From: Thiocapsa roseopersicina
GTDB lineage: Bacteria > Pseudomonadota > Gammaproteobacteria > Chromatiales > Chromatiaceae
Length of the DNA stretch: 64,000 nucleotides
Assembly: GCF_900106925.1 (NCBI RefSeq)
Contig: NZ_FNNZ01000003.1
Coordinates: 62,001-126,000 of the forward strand
Direction: 5' to 3'
Each line of letters starts with the position of its first letter. Position 1 is the first letter of the stretch. Below are positions 59,974 through 64,000 of this stretch, in pieces. The position numbers were made by a program, and so were the translations under genes. The notes beneath the pieces were generated by a model that saw only the letters and a list, made by a program, of their open reading frames with translations, was not told the origin of the DNA and ran no database searches.

Positions 59974-60128
59974 GATAATAAAACAAAGGCTTGTGGGAGA
60001 TATGCCCAGGAAGCCGATGCCTCTTTCAGCTGTCGCCTTTACCCTCTGAGCCGCGTCGCGCCGACCTCTTTGGCGTGCAGCAAGGTTGCTTAACGCATCG
60101 ACGATTCCGGATCGCTCTTCGGCGCGGT

Positions 60129-61043
60129 TCATAGGAGCCCCTCGCGCTTCAATTGGCTCGTCAACACCTCGATCTGCACGTCCAGGTCCATGATGTCGGA
60201 CTCCAAGAGCTTCTGGCGTTGCTCCTGAAACACCTCCTCGATGCTCGTCAGGACTCGCCTGAAGTTGGCGTCGAGTTCCGGCGAGGCGGCGCGCTGGTGC
60301 GTCCTCGCGTAGCCTTCAACGACGCGCTGCACACCGTCGAGGTAGACGTTCAGAAACTTGCGGGCACGTCGCAGGTCCCGCGGGTCCTCTTCCAGCAAGG
60401 TCAGGATCTCGCGGGCGAGCGCGGCGACGCGCCGCAGCCGTTGATTGAGCTCGGGTTGTCGGACGTCGCGGCTCGACTGCTCCACCGCAGCGATCGAGCG
60501 CTCGGCTTGCGCCAGAGCGGCAAGCACCTGATCCGTGGTGTCGAGCCCGGAGGCGGCCGTCACCCGCTTGGCTTCACCTGGATCGCCCCCGTAGAAGAGC
60601 CGACACCCAAGCAGGGCCACGAGCCCGAAGGCGAAGGCGATGCCCGGATGGTGCCCGACGCCGAGCCAGGCGGTGAGGCCGGTGCCCAAGCCGATTAGGC
60701 CGCCGCCGATGGCCTTTAGCGGCCACGGCGTCTTGGCGACGAGACGGTGCGAGTAGGCGGCTTCCGCGACCAACCCGCGCCACAGCAACCAAGCCCCGCA
60801 CACCAATAGCGCGTAACCGACGGCGTTGCCGATCATCGGCACCAAGAGTCCGCGTGCCATGGCGATGACCGCGGCAACCAAGACCGGCACCGTCAGCAGG
60901 AACATCAGGAGGCCCGTTGCCGGGGTCGGCTGACGCGGGATCGAGCGCCGCTCTTCACGGCTGCCGAGAAGCTTTGAGCGGACGACAAAGATCAGGACGG
61001 CGATCGCTGTCAGGATAGCGACAAGCGCAAGCACGCGGATCAT
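60129..61043 (-). CDS. XpaC-like membrane protein (5-bromo-4-chloroindolyl phosphate hydrolysis family)
   Basis: A 304-residue protein. The first ~150 residues form about four to five membrane segments (LALVAILTAIAVLIFVV, then VPVLVAAVIAMARGLLVP and others). The remainder is a soluble helical domain with ALAQAERSIAAVEQSSRDV, NQRLRRVAALAREIL and SIEEVFQEQRQKLLESDIMD, as in the XpaC family. Function is unclear. Same strand as the V-ATPase D-like gene and the 48-residue small ORF. Confidence 0.72.
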   Translation of the reverse strand: MIRVLALVAILTAIAVLIFVVRSKLLGSREERRSIPRQPTPATGLLMFLLTVPVLVAAVIAMARGLLVPMIGNAVGYALLVCGAWLLWRGLVAEAAYSHRLVAKTPWPLKAIGGGLIGLGTGLTAWLGVGHHPGIAFAFGLVALLGCRLFYGGDPGEAKRVTAASGLDTTDQVLAALAQAERSIAAVEQSSRDVRQPELNQRLRRVAALAREILTLLEEDPRDLRRARKFLNVYLDGVQRVVEGYARTHQRAASPELDANFRRVLTSIEEVFQEQRQKLLESDIMDLDVQIEVLTSQLKREGLL

Positions 61044-61062
61044 GGATGCGTCTCCCGAGGCA

Positions 61063-61209
61063 TCAGCGCGGTGCAGCGGTGTGCCGAGCGGTCTCGGCGG
61101 CAGCAGAAGCAGGAGACGAGCAGGAGACCGCCAGTGCCTGCCAAGAGGCGACGCCGACGGCGGCCAGGATCAAGAGCAGACCCAGTACCTTGCGCGGGAA
61201 TTCAGGCAT
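61063..61209 (-). CDS. Possible small single-span membrane protein
   Basis: A 48-residue ORF, MPEFPRKVLGLLLILAAVG then an Ala/Ser-rich tail. One hydrophobic helix with a basic start is seen. It is placed between the D-like subunit and the XpaC-like gene with AGGAG about 12 bases upstream. No homolog recognised. Confidence 0.38.
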   Translation of the reverse strand: MPEFPRKVLGLLLILAAVGVASWQALAVSCSSPASAAAETARHTAAPR

Positions 61210-61225
61210 GGCGTTGGACGGCTCC

Positions 61226-61849
61226 TCAAGCCTCGGCTCGTTGCCGCAGCAACTTGACCTGGAAGAGTGTGTTGCGCTCCTCTTCTTCGAGCGATGACTG
61301 GATGAAGTGGATGGTCCGCCGATAGAGCGGAATAATGTTGTACTTGAGCGCGTTGACCCGCTTCTGGGCCTTGCGTTGCTCTTCCATCAGCCGGTGCAGC
61401 GCGGTTTCGACCTCGGCAAGACGGGCGAGCAGCACACAGGCATTGGCGAGGTTCTCGCGGGTCGTGTCGAAGCTCGCGTCCGTCCCCAAGAGGCCGACCG
61501 GCTTGAGCGGGATGCGCTCGCTGGTCACGGCAGGATACTCCACGCCGAGGGCGCGGCGCGGCAGGATGTCCACCGTCAGGGCCAGCTCGGATCCGAGCGC
61601 GGCCTGATGGATCCCGCGGCTGCCCATGCGCAGATGGGTGATGCTGAGACAACGATAGGCCTCGGCGAGCGCCTTTTCGGATGCCTCTCGCAGCCGCCGG
61701 TACTCCCCGATCCGCTCGTAGACGAGGCGCGTCAACAGCTCGCGCTTGCGTTCGAGCAGGTCGTGGCCCTCCTCGAGAAACTTCTCCTGCTTCTTGAGTC
61801 GGAGGAGCGTGTTCTTGGTCGGTGGAACCTTGATCAGTTGTTGTGCCAT
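61226..61849 (-). CDS. V-type ATPase subunit D-like protein
   Basis: A 207-residue coiled-coil protein. It opens VPPTKNTLLRLKKQEKFLEE and then GHDLLERKRELLTRLV, the signature of the V/A-ATPase D (central stalk) subunit. Its C-terminal helix includes RKAQKRVNALKYNIIP then LYRRTIHFIQSSLEEEER. No other V-ATPase subunit gene lies nearby. The start at 61849 is the family start; upstream residues are not conserved. Either the rest of the enzyme is encoded elsewhere or this paralogue has another job. Confidence 0.85.
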   Translation of the reverse strand: MAQQLIKVPPTKNTLLRLKKQEKFLEEGHDLLERKRELLTRLVYERIGEYRRLREASEKALAEAYRCLSITHLRMGSRGIHQAALGSELALTVDILPRRALGVEYPAVTSERIPLKPVGLLGTDASFDTTRENLANACVLLARLAEVETALHRLMEEQRKAQKRVNALKYNIIPLYRRTIHFIQSSLEEEERNTLFQVKLLRQRAEA

Positions 61850-61859
61850 GTGGACTCTC

Positions 61860-62657
61860 TCAACCCGCGGTTGACCTCTCGCTCCGACGTCTCGTCGCAC
61901 GCCCGACCCGCAATGACAAAGGCCACCTGATGATGCGACGCGTCTCCGGTCGGCCCCATAGGGGCGCCAGTCTCGTGCCGAACGCGGCGACCGGATCGAT
62001 CCCGTGCGACGCTCGATAGCGCGCGCTCGCGGACCAGCTCCGCAGATAGCCGAGCAAGTCGTCGAGGGCCCAGTCGGCCGTCAGCACGAACGTCGGTGCC
62101 CGGATCTCGGGGAAGGGGAAATCCAGCGAACGGTAGCCGTCCTCGACGTGCCGACGCTCATCCGGCCAGAAAGGTTGAATGATCGCATGATAGTCGCCTC
62201 GGAGGCAGTGGTTGATGGCCGCGTCATCGGTCTCGAGGAGGCCGTAGCTCCAGACCGCCAAGAGGCCGTCGGGTCGCAGGACACGTCGGACCTCGGCGTA
62301 GAATCGCCCAAGGTCGAGCCAGTGCAGCGCTTGCGCCACCGTGACAAGATCGACCGAGTAGTCCGCCAATCCGCACGCCTCCGCGGGTGCGCGGCGATAA
62401 ACGATACTCGGGTGCTTTATGGCTGCCGCAAGTTGGGCTTCGCTGATATCGGTGGCGATGACTTGCTCGAAGCGGCGCGCCAGCTCCACGGCGGCCTGTC
62501 CGCTGCCGGTGGCGCAGTCCCAAGCGCAGCGGCGTGCGGGCGCATGCTCGGCAAGCCATTGGAGCAGCCCTTCGGGGTAGCGGGGGCGAAAGCCGGCATA
62601 GTCGGCGGCGACGGGGCCGAAGTGGTCGACTTGCTGCATGGGGATCGTAGCGGCCAT
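61860..62657 (-). CDS. Class I SAM-dependent methyltransferase
   Basis: A 265-residue methyltransferase with WDCATGSGQAAVELARRFE (motif I), ATDISEAQLAAA and ALHWLDLGRFYAEVRRVLRP (motif IV-V region). The opening HFGPVAADYAGFRPRYPEGL is typical of a family acting on small molecules or unknown targets. The start is uncertain (62657 or 62639). It lies 10 bases upstream of the V-ATPase D-like gene on the same strand. Confidence 0.82.
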   Translation of the reverse strand: MAATIPMQQVDHFGPVAADYAGFRPRYPEGLLQWLAEHAPARRCAWDCATGSGQAAVELARRFEQVIATDISEAQLAAAIKHPSIVYRRAPAEACGLADYSVDLVTVAQALHWLDLGRFYAEVRRVLRPDGLLAVWSYGLLETDDAAINHCLRGDYHAIIQPFWPDERRHVEDGYRSLDFPFPEIRAPTFVLTADWALDDLLGYLRSWSASARYRASHGIDPVAAFGTRLAPLWGRPETRRIIRWPLSLRVGRATRRRSERSTAG

Positions 62658-62748
62658 CACCCGGCGGGTAAGTGAGCAGGCGGCTGGAACCTTCAATTCA
62701 ATCCATCTGTTGCATGGATCAATAAGCGGTCGACTGCCGGATCTAGGT

Positions 62749-63078
62749 TCAACCGCGCTCGGCGAGACACTCGGGGCTGCCGACCTCCAGCTCGCGACAC
62801 ACCAAGGGCCGCTGTGCGTAGATTCGGCACAGCAGGGTGTCGCGGTCCAGTGCCGCGCACCAGCCGTCGTCGAGGCGGTCCATCAGGGTACGGCCGAAGT
62901 GGTCGGTGACGGTGAGATGGCCGGGGACGCCGGTGTCGGTAAGACACCAAACCTCCAAACGACAGCAGCTGGCGGCGCAGGTCTCGCAGGTGACCGGAGC
63001 GGCGGGAGCCGGGTTCGGGTGGCCCTCTACGAACGCCAAGCCGACCTCGACACCGCAGGCACGACGACCTCGGGTCAT
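62749..63078 (-). CDS. YkgJ-family cysteine cluster protein
   Basis: A 109-residue protein with CETCAASCCRLEVWC, then WCAALDRDTLLCRIYAQRP and VCRELEVGSPEC. The eight to ten cysteines in this arrangement are typical of YkgJ proteins, thought to bind a metal or iron-sulfur cluster. Function unknown. Confidence 0.82.
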   Translation of the reverse strand: MTRGRRACGVEVGLAFVEGHPNPAPAAPVTCETCAASCCRLEVWCLTDTGVPGHLTVTDHFGRTLMDRLDDGWCAALDRDTLLCRIYAQRPLVCRELEVGSPECLAERG

Positions 63079-63212
63079 TTGCGTGTCCCGGATGGTTGTT
63101 GCGGAGTCATGATACCGACGTCATTGCGGGGGGCTGCGGCTCAGCAGCCGAGTGAGACAAAGCCTTGGTCGCGAATAACGAGGTCGCGCGGCGATCAAGG
63201 AAGGGAACCGTG

Positions 63213-63291
63213 AGGGGAACACCCGAGTTGCCCGGGGTTCCCCTGGGCGATCCCGGCGGCTCTGAGCGCGTGCGCGACCGCAGCCGGGATC
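63213..63291. terminator. Two hairpins downstream of the small secreted protein gene
   Basis: AGGGGAAC / GTTCCCCT (63213-63244) and GATCCCGGC / GCCGGGATC (63249-63291). Both lie beyond the stop of the gene ending at 63302. No T-run is present, so termination by Rho-independent action is uncertain. Confidence 0.35.
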
Positions 63292-63301
63292 AAACAGCGG
63301 A

Positions 63302-63649
63302 CTACTTGTACTTGCCGCTGATGGCACCGGAGGCATCTTCCTTCTCAAGTGCCTCTTTCGTCGCGGCCTGCGCTGCGGCGTTGGGGGTCGGATCCTTGAC
63401 CTGTCCCTCGGCACCTTGATCGGTCGGGTAGTCGCCGCTCAGTTCTTCGCCCTCCTTCTTCAGCATCGCGCCGGTCTTTTCCTGCGCCTTCGCATCCGGG
63501 GTCGGAGCTTTCAACTGAGCCTCTTGCCCGACGTTCATCGGCTCGTCGCCCGAGACGAGCGGCGTTGCAGGCTGCTCGGCAGCAACAGTGCCGGCGAGCA
63601 TGATGGCGAGTGCCGCAGCGGAACTGAACAGGATTTGCTTCGTTTTCAC
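63302..63649 (-). CDS. Small secreted protein with two PTPxA repeats
   Basis: A 115-residue protein beginning at GTG 63649, with AAGGAG nine bases upstream. Residues 1-25 are a signal peptide (LFSSAAALAIMLAGTVAA). Two similar units follow, GQEAQLKAPTPDAKAQEKTG and AEGQVKDPTPNAAAQAATK, of acidic low-complexity character. The extension to 63808 upstream is not conserved in type. Function unknown, perhaps a periplasmic stress or adaptor protein. Confidence 0.6.
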   Translation of the reverse strand: MKTKQILFSSAAALAIMLAGTVAAEQPATPLVSGDEPMNVGQEAQLKAPTPDAKAQEKTGAMLKKEGEELSGDYPTDQGAEGQVKDPTPNAAAQAATKEALEKEDASGAISGKYK

Positions 63650-64000
63650 TTGCTTCTTCTCCTTGCTGGTCGCATGAATCGGACAATCCAGACCGATCGC
63701 CTCGGCGTCGATCGACGACCGGGGCAGCATGCTGGACTCTCCGGACTGAAGTGACTGGTCGTGCCTCGAATCCGCGATCGCCGTCCGCCGCCGCGTTTCG
63801 ACGGGCACCCTCGCTCAAGCGCCGAGTGCTCCGTCGATCTGCTCCTGCCGTTTCTTTCCTGCCTTAGTGTGTCGTGTCGCTCGGACAAGCGCGGGGCCTC
63901 CGGCAAGACATCGCCGCTGAATCATAGCAGGTGTTGGCGACGATCAAAGGGTGCCGGAATCGCACTGCGTTTGTCGAGCGGAAAATCCGACTCGACGAAG
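63650..64000. other. Intergenic end of window
   Basis: About 350 bases with no supported gene; the frames present are short. The promoter of the small secreted protein gene is expected here. Nothing else is recognised up to the window edge. Confidence 0.45.

Noticed and set aside
59920-60132. A 70-codon frame overlapping the XpaC-like stop
   Set aside because: The ATGA overlap is suggestive, but its last third is encoded by repeat copy 6 and no conserved pattern is seen; not supported.
63121-63414. Basic ORF downstream of the YkgJ gene region
   Set aside because: Arg/Pro-rich translation lacking conserved features, overlapping the secreted-protein gene in another frame.

Overview
The window is a GC-rich chromosomal segment of a gammaproteobacterium, most likely a purple sulfur bacterium (Chromatiaceae). 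Three things suggest this: the order tpiA-secG-tRNA-Leu-nuoA..N-dapA-bamC, a CbbR-like LysR regulator end at the left edge, and an outer-membrane MtrAB/PioAB-type electron conduit with c4-like cytochromes. The genus cannot be fixed from the sequence alone.

Layout. 1-5175: LysR C-terminus, a secreted thioredoxin/CcdA-like membrane protein, dxs and a DUF945 protein. 5181-22377: an accessory (defence) region. It holds a complete type I Wadjet operon in the order jetA-jetB-DUF29-jetC-jetD, a broken TOTE-type primase fragment, a 1267-residue nuclease/STAND-like NTPase, a RIT element of three tyrosine recombinases with terminal inverted repeats, a Doc-like toxin/antitoxin pair with a damaged toxin, and a deleted Fic gene. 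22441-23607: ssrA (tmRNA) and smpB; the tmRNA T-loop is interrupted by a 285-nt Azoarcus-like group I intron. 23877-25290: tpiA, secG and tRNA-Leu(GAG). 25398-40749: the full 14-gene complex I operon nuoA-N. 40831-43926: dapA, bamC and an MBL-fold hydrolase. 44007-48825: a cation P-type ATPase and small or envelope proteins. 49092-55863: an AraC regulator followed by a decaheme cytochrome, a PioB/MtrB porin and two diheme cytochromes c. 55914-63649: a potassium-channel-like protein, groEL/groES with a CIRCE operator, tcdA, an operon with an XpaC-like protein and an orphan V-ATPase D-like subunit, a methyltransferase, a YkgJ-type protein and a small secreted protein.

A family of intergenic inverted-repeat modules of about 86 nt links the regions. 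Each module ends in TTAAACCGCG-like inverted termini, and modules often come in pairs separated by about 20 AT-rich bases. I count six loci: after the DUF945 gene, between smpB and tpiA, between nuoM and nuoN, after bamC, and on both sides of tcdA. In bamC and tcdA the repeat itself supplies the stop codon.

How the genes work together: complex I takes electrons into (or, by reverse flow, out of) the quinone pool. The decaheme/porin/c4 cluster would carry electrons across the outer membrane to or from an extracellular partner such as Fe(II). smpB and ssrA form the trans-translation pair. The Wadjet and STAND loci, with the recombinases and broken toxin genes, form a defence island lying next to the 3' end of ssrA.
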